A stretch of DNA of 64,000 nucleotides from Armigeres subalbatus (Eukaryota > Arthropoda > Insecta > Diptera > Culicidae), in assembly GCF_024139115.2 (NCBI RefSeq), contig NC_085140.1, positions 334,425,953 to 334,489,952 on the forward strand, read 5' to 3'. The notes beneath the pieces are model-generated. The model searched no databases and was not told the origin of the DNA. It saw only the letters and a program-made list of their open reading frames with translations. Position numbers and translations under genes: made by a program. Of the stretch, positions 1 through 9,559 are shown in pieces (position 1 is the stretch's first letter; each line of letters opens with the position of its first letter).

Positions 1-560
1 TAACTCATGAGAAATAATAGCTCGATAAAGGTTTTGTTCAGAACATCTGAGCTGGGGTGAGCAATTCCTCAAGACCCTCGTTAATGGATTTCGAATTCCT
101 GAAGGAAACATTTCTTCAAACTCCTGGGGAAGAAATACCCCACAGTGCGAAAGAATCGCCCTGAACTCGTGAAAGCCTAATTCCAAAAAAAAATATTGAA
201 GGGGCGTTCCCAAGAGTTCCTGTAGAAGGAATTCTTGGAGGAGGGACTCTCCAAAGCTTCTGAAGGAGTAATTCTCCAAAAGTCTTGAGGAAGGAAAAAT
301 CCAAAATTTTTGGAGATCGAGTTCCTTCAATTCCTGGAGAAGGAAGTTCTGGAAATTTCCTGAAGAATCAAGAAAAAATAATGTATCAAAGAGAGAGTGG
401 GAAGCCTGTGGTTTTCTAGATTTCTTTGAGGAAGAATTCTCCGTAGCTCCTGAAGAGTAATCCTCGGAACTCCTGGCAGAAGAGTTTTGCAGAACATGTG
501 GAGATGTAAAAGTCCAGACTTCATGGAGTTTGAGTTTTCCAGAATTTATGAAGCAGGATT
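1..560. repeat. degenerate 24-bp-type minisatellite
   Basis: The stretch is made of diverged copies of a unit built around GGAATTCCTGGAG and GGAACTCCTG. It is clearly related to the clean 24-bp array at 12736-13340 and to the degenerate blocks at 21457-22533 and 23731-24740. A short remnant of the same kind continues at about 1030-1130. Short open frames here are by-products of the repeat. Confidence 0.6.
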
Positions 561-764
561 TTTCCAGAATTGTATTTAGCCATAAAAAATATTGAGTTTT
601 CAATCAACTGATGGATACCTTTTACTGGCTCCCAACATGTTTTCAATTTATTTGAGAATCTTTTTCTCAAATTTTTTCCAAAAATAAATCATTTTTACCA
701 TTAGAATGATAATAACATTAAATAAATCAGTTGTCATTTGCAACATAAGCAACCATTCTTAGCC

Positions 765-915
765 TAGTGGTAAGATGCGAAGCTATAAAGCAAAAACATG
801 CAAAACCAGGATCTAGGCAATTTTCGGTTTGGAAATGGTCTCGACTTCCCTCGTCGTAAAAGTATCATCGTGTTAGCCTTATGATATACAAATGCAAAAA
901 TGGTAACTTGGCTAA
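765..915 (+). mobile_element. tRNA-derived SINE, Feilai-like, degraded
   Basis: The segment TAGCCTAGTGGTAAGATGC at the left resembles an RNA polymerase III A box in a tRNA-like head. The B box region is decayed. The body that follows (about 805-910, with the phrase TATCATCGTGTTAGCC) resembles the tRNA-unrelated body of mosquito Feilai-type SINEs as I remember them. No clear target duplication is visible. The family assignment is from memory and could be wrong. Confidence 0.5.
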
Positions 916-1129
916 AAAACCAGTGGGGAGATGTATATGCAACAGTTTGCTTTGCAGATTCAAAATATAAAAATAAATGATACCCCCAAATAGAATTCGA
1001 GCAAAAATAATATGTAGAAGGAACCGTATTTCACTAAAATCCTTGGAGTAAAAATCCCCCACAATTCCTGGTACAGTTAATCCACAGAACTCCTTGGAAG
1101 GATTTCCCCAAAATTCCTAGAGGTGATGT

Positions 1130-1720
1130 TGCGACGTAATGCGTCGTCTTCCCCCACAGTCTGAAATCCGGAATTGTTGCTCTTATCTCGGGTTTCTGGT
1201 GGGTTTCGGTGATGTGCGCAACGTCGATCTCCTTCTACTTAAGGAAACCGCTTAGCTCGAAGATTCTGCTTTTTAGAGAGCAAGCGTTACAATTGACCAG
1301 ACCCAATAGCCATTTTCAATGACGAAAAGACCTGGTCAAAATGGAATTTGCAACTTCAAAGACAAGCCGGAAGTTGGCATTAAATAGGAGCCTGCTGCGA
1401 TCTTGATATCGATTAAATCCAGGGTTAGGAGGAACCGTGGCATCGACAGTTTCCATCCTTCTCATCGGTTGCAGCAATGATAGGACCAGGATTGGTCGAC
1501 AAGAAAGGTGAAATTGCCAGAAAGTGAGGCGCGCCAAGCGTTGGTGAAGAGCTCCTGCTTGGACGATTTTTTGTGGATGCCTTTTTGCGGATTTCATAGA
1601 GCTCTACACGCTTCCAGCAGGCCATATCGTGGTGGCGTGGTGCTTGTCCCCACAGTTGGTGCACTAGGGGTCTGCGTATTCTTCGACTTAGTGACAGCCG
1701 CCGCACCAGGTGCATCGAGC
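1130..1720 (-). pseudogene. detached 5' fragment of a Jockey-like LINE (endonuclease N-terminus)
   Basis: Read on the minus strand, 1310 to 1130 translates into the start of an apurinic-type endonuclease domain. It contains LVNCNACSLKSRIFEL, one in-frame stop, and then HITETHQKPEIRATIPDFR; the ETH glutamate is the expected catalytic position. Upstream on the minus strand (1720-1316) lie frameshifted, Ser/Pro-rich sequences that could be the linker or the end of ORF1. The endonuclease breaks off after about 60 codons. It sits immediately downstream (minus strand) of the (TAAA)n tail of the Jockey copy at 1749-2886, so it is a separate 3'-truncated piece and not the missing 5' half of that copy. 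It was identified by reading the translation, not by a search. Confidence 0.6.
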
Positions 1721-1748
1721 GTTCGTAAAGCAGCTCCGAGTTTACTAA

Positions 1749-2886
1749 TTTATTTATTTATTTACTGTTGTATCCATCTGACATCATGGTCTTAATGTAT
1801 TATACTTAATTAAATTATACTAAACAATTAATTGAATATACGTGATGTACGCAAACGTTGTCGAAATGCTTCCGTAGATAAATTAAAGTCGAATAAAGAA
1901 TATGCTTCTCGAAATGCTCTGCAAATAGAGTTGATTGGGTCATTGGCTCCATAAATAGTGTTCCTAGCTGATAGTAGTATCAGTTGCCTCGATCGAAGGA
2001 TACGTTCAGGGGCATAAAATCGAACACGTTCCAGCAGAGCCGGGCAGTCGACTTCACTATGTATTAATTTGGCGCCATAAACTGCCCGGTTAGTTCTACG
2101 ACTCACATGTAGTGGTTCAAGGAAAGCGAATCGGTTGCACCAATTTTTACGCATAGACATCTATCTTTAAGATACGACTATAGCCAATTGCAAACTCTTT
2201 CCGTAAACCCGAGACGACGTAGTTTAGCCAACAAGATTGCATGATGCACTGTGTCAAATGCAGCCCTGATATCGGTGTATATTGCGTCTACTTGTGCGTC
2301 ACTGTCCATGGCACTGATGCAGGTTGATGTAAAGTCACAGAGGTTACTTTCCACAGAACGTCTAGGATAAAAGCCTTGTTGTGCTTTACTGATGTAAGTG
2401 CGACACGATCCAAACATAACATCGTTCACAATTGTTTCCAAGCATTTTGAACCAGCTGAGAGTGAAGTAATCCCACGATAATTAGCTACATTTGACTTGT
2501 CTCCTTTTTTGAAAACTGGCCGCATATGAGACGTTTTCAAAACAGTCAGGAACATTTGCTGTTGCAAAGATTGGTTGAAAATGTACAGTAGAGGTTCCGC
2601 TAGTACGGGCCCACATTTCTTGAATATGAACGATGGGATACCATCTGGTCCTGGACAAAACGACAACTTAAGCTTTTTAAGCGCCAACCCGATCATCAGT
2701 GGAGTCACTTGGAAAATGTCCAGATCAATTAAATCACGTGGTACTGTATGGATTGCTGCATTCGTCTCTTCGGCGGTAAGAATATTATTCGTAAAAACAC
2801 TAGAGAACTGCTCTGCGAATAGCGCGCACTTTTCATCCAAATTGTTTGCCAAGCCGTCTCCTAGATACATCGATGTAGGGATGTAG
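1749..2886 (-). mobile_element. Jockey-clade LINE, 5'-truncated with internal RT deletion
   Basis: The minus-strand frame 2870-2178 encodes the first half of a reverse transcriptase. It shows GPDGIPSFIFKKCGP, MRPVFKKGDKSNVANYRGI, a fingers/palm region with QQGFYPRRSVESNL, and motif A as YTDIRAAFDTV. A stop follows at CNWL, then the chain continues briefly in the same region. At about 2110 it jumps to the C-terminal tail (DCPALLERVRFYAPERILRS, 1828-2160). The YADD palm and connection region are absent, so the copy is catalytically dead. The tail ends in (TAAA)n at 1749-1764. By comparison with the copy at 5828-6895, roughly 250 codons are missing. Both copies share tail type and domain style, so they are probably the same family. 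Confidence 0.85.
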
Positions 2887-2889
2887 TTC

Positions 2890-3918
2890 CATAAACCGGA
2901 AACAGTTTATGCCGTGTTCATGCGATGTTCAGCGGAGTGCTGAACACTAGATTTGCCAGTAGTGGATAATGATAAACATTTTTAGCATTGTCCAATCGGT
3001 TACTGTTCCACAAGATGGCGGTGCTACCGAACTGATATCGTCATTCTGGCGGCTTAACAGTAAACGTCTCCTCCGCAGCATCTAGGACCGGGTCCGATTC
3101 TTGTGCTATACATGTACTCTTCTATAGAATATATGATTAATGTTTGTCTGATCTTTCCCAGATTCTTCAAAAAAAGCAAACAAAATTTAAGTATGGTAAA
3201 ATTAAAGTAACATCTGAGCACTTGTAGAACTTTCAGCAAAATCGGTTTTCAGGCAACCGAGGTATAAGTCTCCAAAATTGACCATTTTGTATGAAAAACG
3301 GCTTTTGGGTACTTTACTATGGCGGCCAATGTAAATAATTACATGCTAGTGTTTACATTAAGGTGCAAATAATTGCTTTGAAAATTGGCAGTAAACGACG
3401 TGGGTTCCAGTGACTGCCCGCACAGTTTTAGCCAGAGTCTATTATAATTTGGGCAGTCCGTAGGATAGGTTTCCGTAGGATAGAGATCCAAGGGTTGTCC
3501 ATTACTTGAAGCTGTGTTGATCAAAAGTTGATCAAATTTTTTCTCTAACGGAATTGTTCCGCAGGGCTGTCACGGTGTTCTCGACATCATAGCTTAACGT
3601 TTTACATTTTTTCGATAAATTTTAATTAAGTCCAAATAGTAATTTATGTGGTTTAGTAAGTAAAATCACAAATTTGAAATATTAGGATTTTATTTTTATT
3701 GTCTTTATTAAGGACTATTTGGAATTATTCAGATGGTAAAAAAATTGCAAATCGGACGAAATAAAATTTGAATTTTTATTTGTATGTCGATTACAAGGTT
3801 TGTCTCTTGACTTAATTATTATCCAATCAAAATTGACAATGTACTGTTGTAGTGTTCTCATGTGCTCGTTTTTATCGACTTACCGAAGGCACGCACTCTT
3901 TGTCGCCATTTCAAATTT
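2890..3918. other. no gene recognised
   Basis: AT-rich sequence with short random frames only. I see no domain, repeat array or RNA gene here. Its right end supplies the target site of the retroelement that follows. Confidence 0.5.
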
Positions 3919-4096
3919 ATTTGGCGCAAATTTAAAATAGTTAGCATAGCATAGCATAGCATATGTGATTGTACAAATCGTGGGTGGCTATACAATGTTG
4001 AATTCAAGCTCCACCCGAATAAGGCCGAATGTCGCAAGAGAGATTCTTCCTGTCGACTTCCCTCCCTAAACAAAAGTGACAAGCAGCAGATCTCTC

Positions 4097-4161
4097 TGCG
4101 GTTTATCACCTCAGAACGAAAGAAAACAATGCGAACTTGCATTCTGAGGTGATAAACCGCA
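4097..4161. repeat. 20-bp perfect hairpin inside retroelement copy 1
   Basis: The arms TGCGGTTTATCACCTCAGAA (4097-4116) and its exact complement (4142-4161) are separated by 25 bases. The second copy has the same hairpin at 38337-38401 with a few arm mismatches. It could be a structured part of the element RNA. It lies in the unique central region, not in the monomers. Confidence 0.8.
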
Positions 4162-4571
4162 AAGAAACCCCTCGCCTGTCACCTCCATTCAAATGAGGGG
4201 AAGCCGACGAAGAGAACCCCCTCCCGCGACACCCGCCCCTACCAGACAGAGCTTGAATTGAGCAATCTACTATATATTGTCGCAAATTGGTACTTGGGAT
4301 TAGTACCTTTTCCTATGCAGTAGCAGTTGTATACCTGGCCACGTCCTTACAATCACGGAAGGAAGGGAAGGAATGTTAGTTCAACATCTACTAGTGAAGA
4401 TGCAGGGAACCCATACTACCTTCATAGATGTCTCGGGAAGGAAAATTTGTGTTAGTGTGAAAGGTAAATAATAGGGAGCTCTATTCGACAATATAGAGCG
4501 TTTGTCAATAACAGTATATGCTGTAAAAGTAATAAAATATATTCATCAATTTACTTACGAACCGTCCTAAG

Positions 4572-4942
4572 AGAAAAACACAAAATTTCGGCAAATCGCG
4601 CGATCGTTCTGCCGTCCGAAACAAGAGCCAACACGCACTGAACTAATTAACTTTATTACCGGCCGCGCAATGCAAAACACAAAATTTCGGCAAATCGCGC
4701 GATCGTTCTGCCGTCCGAATCAAGAGCCAACACGCACTGAACTAATTAACTTTATTACCGGCCGCGCAATGCAAAACACAAAATTTCGGCAAATCGCGCG
4801 ATCGTTCTGCCGTCCGAAACAAGAGCCAACACGCACTGAACTAATTAACTTTATTACCGGCCGCGCAATGCAAAACACAACATTTCGGCAAATCGCGCGA
4901 TCGTTCTGCCGTCCGAATCAAGAGCCAACACGCACTGAACTC
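4572..4942 (-). promoter_or_regulatory. four 99-bp monomers, candidate tandem DPE promoters
   Basis: Four copies of a 99-bp unit are visible (ATGCAAAACAC recurs at 4670, 4769 and 4868). On the minus strand each has AGTTCAGTGCG. Taking its first A as +1, GGACG occupies +28 to +32 and matches the insect downstream promoter element RGWYV. The base before +1 is T in internal monomers but G at the element end, as expected for a cap-derived base. Because 99 is divisible by 3, the plus strand shows an apparent 33-residue repeat protein. I regard that frame as an artefact. Confidence 0.6.
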
Positions 4943-4963
4943 ATTTGGCGCAAATTTAAAATA

Positions 4964-5827
4964 ATTGACGACTTTTCAAAGGATAAGTTTGTTTATTAAA
5001 ATCAGATAAGAACTCGATCACTTCGCTAAGTGAAAGGCTGGTGACTACAAGTGTTTGCGAGTAGGCTACGATGCTGTTCAGTATTATAAGTTGAGTTTGG
5101 TCAGTTTTGACTAAGGTAGTGTTTTTTTTTCAACCAAGGTAGGGTAAACGTAATATTTACGAAACTATAGTTAACGAGCAACCTATTCGACTACTGCAAT
5201 GTAGAAAAAGACCAACGGGTAATTTTTAAAAAGTTTTTGAAATCAATTACCCCTCCCTAATAGGTCGTTTTACCCTAATGGTAATCTGCTTCTGGTTGCG
5301 TCTTGAGGCGACCCCAGGTAGTGTGGGGCTGGGCGACCCACTAAAACCAACTCCTTACTCTTCAGTCATTCCCCCGGCCCGCAATTAGGCAATACTTCGG
5401 GGGATGACTATTGGGCATTGCGCCCCCTACATGACGTACACAAGTGCACGTATGCGCCTCGATTCTCCTAGCACTCCCCGTGCACCACATGTGCCCTGCC
5501 TATGCCGCTCGAATGTTTGCAAGAATCCTACAGGTACCCCATGCTGCCATATACAGTCCTCATTCAGTATGGTGTTCACTCCGTCTTCAACATGTTGGCA
5601 CCACTGCACTTTTCTACCAAGCCGGAGGCGACCCCAAGTTGGTGGATCCTATGCCGCTCCTACCTCATCTACCAAGGGCCCGAATCAGAGTGATGACGCT
5701 GTCCGCAGATGTGGTGGCAGATGACAGGGCAGTTAGTATACTGGCATATAATACTGGCCTTATTTATACCGAAAAGCGTATGTGTGGTTCTTAGAAGATT
5801 TAAATATGCTTTCTATTTTTATATCTT
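4964..5827. other. no gene recognised
   Basis: The part 5270-5730 is relatively GC-rich and has overlapping open frames of about 60-116 codons on both strands. The phrase GAGGCGACCCCA occurs twice (about 5306 and 5626). No known domain can be read from any frame. It may be a piece of an unrecognised repeat. Confidence 0.4.
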
Positions 5828-6895
5828 TTTATTTATTTATTTACAGTCTTCGACTATGTTATTCATCGTACAGACTAAAAAGCTTAAGAACTAATACGCG
5901 ACTTGAACATCCGTTTACTTAAATTAAAATCATACAAATGACTGATGGCATTAAAACATTCACAACAAACGTCAAACGGTTTGCTCTCCTTACTATTTTT
6001 CGGGGGCATTTCGGGGCATTTCGGGGCATTTCGGGGAGTTCGCCAAGAAATCAGGACAGTCGATGATGTTTTGCAGAAGGTCGAATACGAAGAGCCTCTG
6101 AAGAAGCATTCTCCTACTCCTCAATGTAGGAAGACTCACGAGTTCACAGCGGTGATCATATGGAGGCAGCTCACGTCTATTACGCCAGGGAAGCCTTCGT
6201 AGCGCAAATCTGATGAAAGCTTTTTGAACATGTTCGAATCTCGCTATTTGCGTTGCGTGATACGGTGCCCATACGACTACGCCATACTCCAGAATACTGC
6301 GAACCAGCGATGTATACAATGTCCTGAGGCAGTGAAAATCGCTGAAATCTCGGGTGTTGCGTTTCATGAGTCCCAATATGGCAAAAGCTTTAGCTGTTGT
6401 GGTTGAGATGTGCTCACTAAAACGAAGTTTACTGTCCAGTGAAACACCTAGATCTTTGACGAGCGAGACTCGATTCAAAGTTAGGTCGTGCATAGTGTAT
6501 TCGAAAATTGTTGGAGAGCGCAGACGTGTGAACGTGATAATGTTACATTTGTTTACATTCGCCGACATTCCATTTCTGTCACACCAGTCCGAAAGCTTAT
6601 CAACATCGACTTGCAACGCGTAACAATCCACCAGCGATGTAACGGCTCGAAACATTTTCAAGTCGTCGGCATACATTAATTTTGAAGATTTTAATTCGCT
6701 GCATAAATCGTTCACAAAAAGCACAAAAAGTAGGGGCCCAAGGTGGCTTCCTTGCGGCACTCCGGACGTAATACAGAAAGGAACCGACCTGATTGTCCCG
6801 AGTTTCACAGATGCATAACGGTTGTCGAGGTACGAAGCGATCCAAGTGGCTAACCAGTCAGGGAAGCCGATTCTCCTAAACTGTAAAGATAGGAA
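5828..6895 (-). mobile_element. Jockey-clade LINE, 5'-truncated, RT C-terminal half
   Basis: The frame 6808-5993 (open upstream to about 6885) gives a clean Jockey-type reverse transcriptase C-half. It has ITSGVPQGSHLGPLLFVLFV, the catalytic palm motif as LMYADDLKMF, DKLSDWCDRNGMSANVNKC, and the thumb region SLVRSILEYGVVVWAPYH. The frame ends at 5993 in a fourfold CATTTCGGGG microsatellite that has changed the C-terminus. The 3' tail is (TTTA)n on the plus strand at 5828-5844. The piece begins almost exactly where the other Jockey copy (1749-2886) loses its sequence, but the two are separated and differ in residues, so they are two insertions. The remaining frame is unusually intact for a truncated copy. 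Confidence 0.88.
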
Positions 6896-7029
6896 TCAAT
6901 GTTTGAACAAAATTTCATTATAATGTCTGAAACTCGGTATGCATATGCACAACATGTGAAAAATTTAGTTCGAAAAATATCGTTGTTTCGGTATCATAGA
7001 GTTAAATATAATGCGCTGCCATCGCACCT

Positions 7030-7206
7030 TTCAGGTCCCCCCAGACCTAAGCGATTCCATCGTCGCGATGGCGATTACTAGTCGCCACGATTCTATCGTT
7101 GTTGGGTCGCTGCAGGGAATGTTCCATTTACGCTTCCATACCAACGGCGACAGAATCGCAGTCGCCAAGCAATAGAATCGCGTGGCGTGTGTTTGGGGGA
7201 GCCTTT
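7030..7206. mobile_element. possible MITE with imperfect terminal inverted repeats
   Basis: The left end (GGTCCCCCCAGACCTAAGCG) and the complement of the right end (GGCTCCCCCAAACACACG) align imperfectly over about 60 bp. They include repeated GCGATTCTAT and GGCGA motifs. The interior is short. No convincing target duplication is seen. GC content is higher than in the flanks. Confidence 0.4.
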
Positions 7207-7209
7207 ATA

Positions 7210-9555
7210 GTGCCTCACATCACATGCAACCTTTAAAAATTCGTGAATATTTTCCGGTTCTATTTGCCTAAATGTCAAATTTGTTCCAAACATATAACAA
7301 ATAATCCAAATATATTTTTGGATTTGAATGGCAAGAAATCTATCGAGAGCTCAAATGTTAGGGACAAAAATGCCACCGGTAGCACATGCGAACGTGACGT
7401 CTCTGCTACCAGTTATTTTGTTAACTAAAATAATCTTTATTCCCATCTGATTTTTTTTAAAGAATCCCAAAAATCCCGAATGAATACCGAATTAACAAAA
7501 CTGCAATTAAAACAGTATTTGGTGATACTGGGTGAGCTATCAAAATTGATATTGGATTAGTGATTCTTTTATAATCCATACACTCTGTCGGAATTGAAAA
7601 GCTTTTTCTAATCTCAAGAACTGTTTTGTTTTTCTGTTGCAAAACATCGAAATTCTACCCACTATTTTCCTTACATTTTGCGATAATTCATCAAAAGAAA
7701 TAAATTTATTACAAATGATTAACAAAATCACGAAATTGCAACGTTTTCAAAAATGATGCCAAAAAGGCGGGTACAAACTGAGTGATGCGCATAGGAAACC
7801 TAAAACCCTATTGTACAGTTAAGAAGATTTAGCAAAAACCAACGTTCGCAAGTATGATTCACAAAAGTTTCCCCGTTCTACAGGTTGTATCAAAATATTG
7901 CGCCCCATCGGTACTCGCTTATGAAAATGCTATTATGAACAAACGTATCCTTTTCACCGGAACCCAAAAAACCTCTTAGAAAAAGCCTCCATTTCCTCGT
8001 GGGGATTTTTAGCAAACCGGCTGCAGCACTTCTCCAACCAACCATTGAAAAGCCCAGTCACCACCGAACAATCGCCGCCCCAACCGAAACAGCCTGACAA
8101 ACAGGCCCCTACTCGGAGGGCTCTTTCGTCCCATTATGGTGTTTGCGTAAGACCTGCTGCCACGCCGTTCAATTCCCACTTGGCAAACATTTTTTCCTAT
8201 CGTACGGTACCTCAGGTGGAATGTCAGCTTTAAGACGAGCGCCCTCTTAGGAAGGCCACGGTCGCCACACACATGCTTTTATGAGTGGCATTTTTTCTCG
8301 GTTGAATCGAGCGAAGAGAAAAAAAACGAAATCCTTCGGCTACTGATGATGTTGACGGCTGTTGACGATGATGGGTATTCTGTTGGGAGTTTCTTGTTCC
8401 CACTTGAACCGAAAACGGTGGCCGGGGGATCCACTTTGGTATTGCAGGCAAACAACGGCACACTCTTGTGACAATATTTTCGTCCACATTCCGACGCACT
8501 TTTGTCCTCGGTGTCCTCAGCGGGAGCGTCGGCGTCGTCAAGCATCAGACTTACATAAGTTGTGCGGGCGGGAGTAGCTTTTTATCTCGATCCCGGACAA
8601 GGAATGGGCGGCAGGCACTTTGAATGGGCTTCCCTCCTGCGTCAGACCGATGACGGTATTGAAAGGAACTGAATCCCCGTGAAAGGATTGAATTCTTGCC
8701 GGGCTTAAGGCAACTTGGAGAATGTGATCCCATTCCGGGGAAGTAAAAATCTCCACAGGAAGTATAATCATTTTGCTTCCTTTAGAGGAAACACTAAGCT
8801 TCCAAAACTCATTGGAAATAAAAGGATAAAAAATGCGTAGCATTTTTAATTTTTCATTTTCCATTTATCATGTTTTTCTTTTATTATTGCTGTCTGATGC
8901 AAAAAATAAAGGAATGCAGACTATGAAAGGAATGGTGCTTATCCGTAAACTGCACCACTTGATGAAGATTACTGGCGAGTCCGGTTGGGTGGAAAGGATT
9001 ATTACAGCCGCGTTCTTTGAAGCCCTTTCCCCGGTGACTTGGAATCCCATGACCCTGGCCCCGGTGGATGGTGGGTGCAGCACAGGCTGAATGGGTCAAT
9101 GAATCTGGGAGAGGCCAGCCAGATGGGAACGAGTGGTTCATCATTCAGTCGGAGAAAAGAGTTGTTGAGATCAAAAGGATCCGTGTTTTGAGCAAAGGAA
9201 TAACACTGGCGCTGATTTGGATCTTTTCTTCGAGCTATGCATCGTAATCACTTTGCACAGGAGACCGTTGAAGCGTTGAAGAGCATCGACAAACAGTTTT
9301 TTTAAATATAATTGAAAGTTTTGATAAATATGACAGTTTTGAAATTTTTGCATGCAATGACTGTACACAAATTCTGCATGAAAGTTTTGATGAACAGAGG
9401 ATTTCAAATTTGAAACACGTGAGAATTCATGCATTCATGAGACATTTTCTCAAAAATCACAAATACGGAATGCTTCCTTTTAAACGTCATTCCTGGGAAA
9501 TTTTTTACGATTTTTTCAGAAGAAATTCGAATTTTTTTTATCCGAGGTTGATACT
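7210..9555. other. no gene recognised
   Basis: Mixed-composition sequence with short frames on both strands. A frame at 8833-9090 starts with a hydrophobic stretch (FSIYHVFLLLLL) but has no recognisable mature domain. The block 8010-8760 is less AT-rich than its surroundings and could be single-copy DNA. Nothing specific can be supported. Confidence 0.4.
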
Positions 9556-9559
9556 TAGT

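Larger units (their letters stand above)
3919..4963 (-). mobile_element. 1.0-kb non-coding retroelement with 99-bp monomers, copy 1
   Basis: The body 3940-4942 is bounded by a perfect 21-bp direct repeat (3919-3939 and 4943-4963, beginning ATTTGGCGCAAATTT), best read as a target-site duplication. On the minus strand the element starts GAGTTCAGTGCG, runs through four 99-bp monomers, then about 600 bp of unique sequence, and ends in a short TGCTA-type tandem tail (CATAGCATAGCATAGC on the plus strand). A second copy at 38181-39214 has the same start, the same order and a different 23-bp duplication. No protein domain is present, so the element must use enzymes from elsewhere. Long duplications, a sharp 5' end and a microsatellite tail point to target-primed reverse transcription. 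I do not recognise the family; it may be an internally deleted LINE (5' and 3' UTR only). Confidence 0.85.

Noticed and set aside
4670..4999. 33-residue repeat protein (also at 38753-39226)
   Set aside because: The 99-bp monomer is a multiple of 3, so any stop-free phase stays open. Evidence points to transcription from the opposite strand, with the monomers as promoters.
8833..9090. 85-codon frame with a signal-peptide-like start
   Set aside because: The hydrophobic start is followed by sequence without a recognisable domain. An antisense frame of similar length exists, and there is no promoter or splice support.
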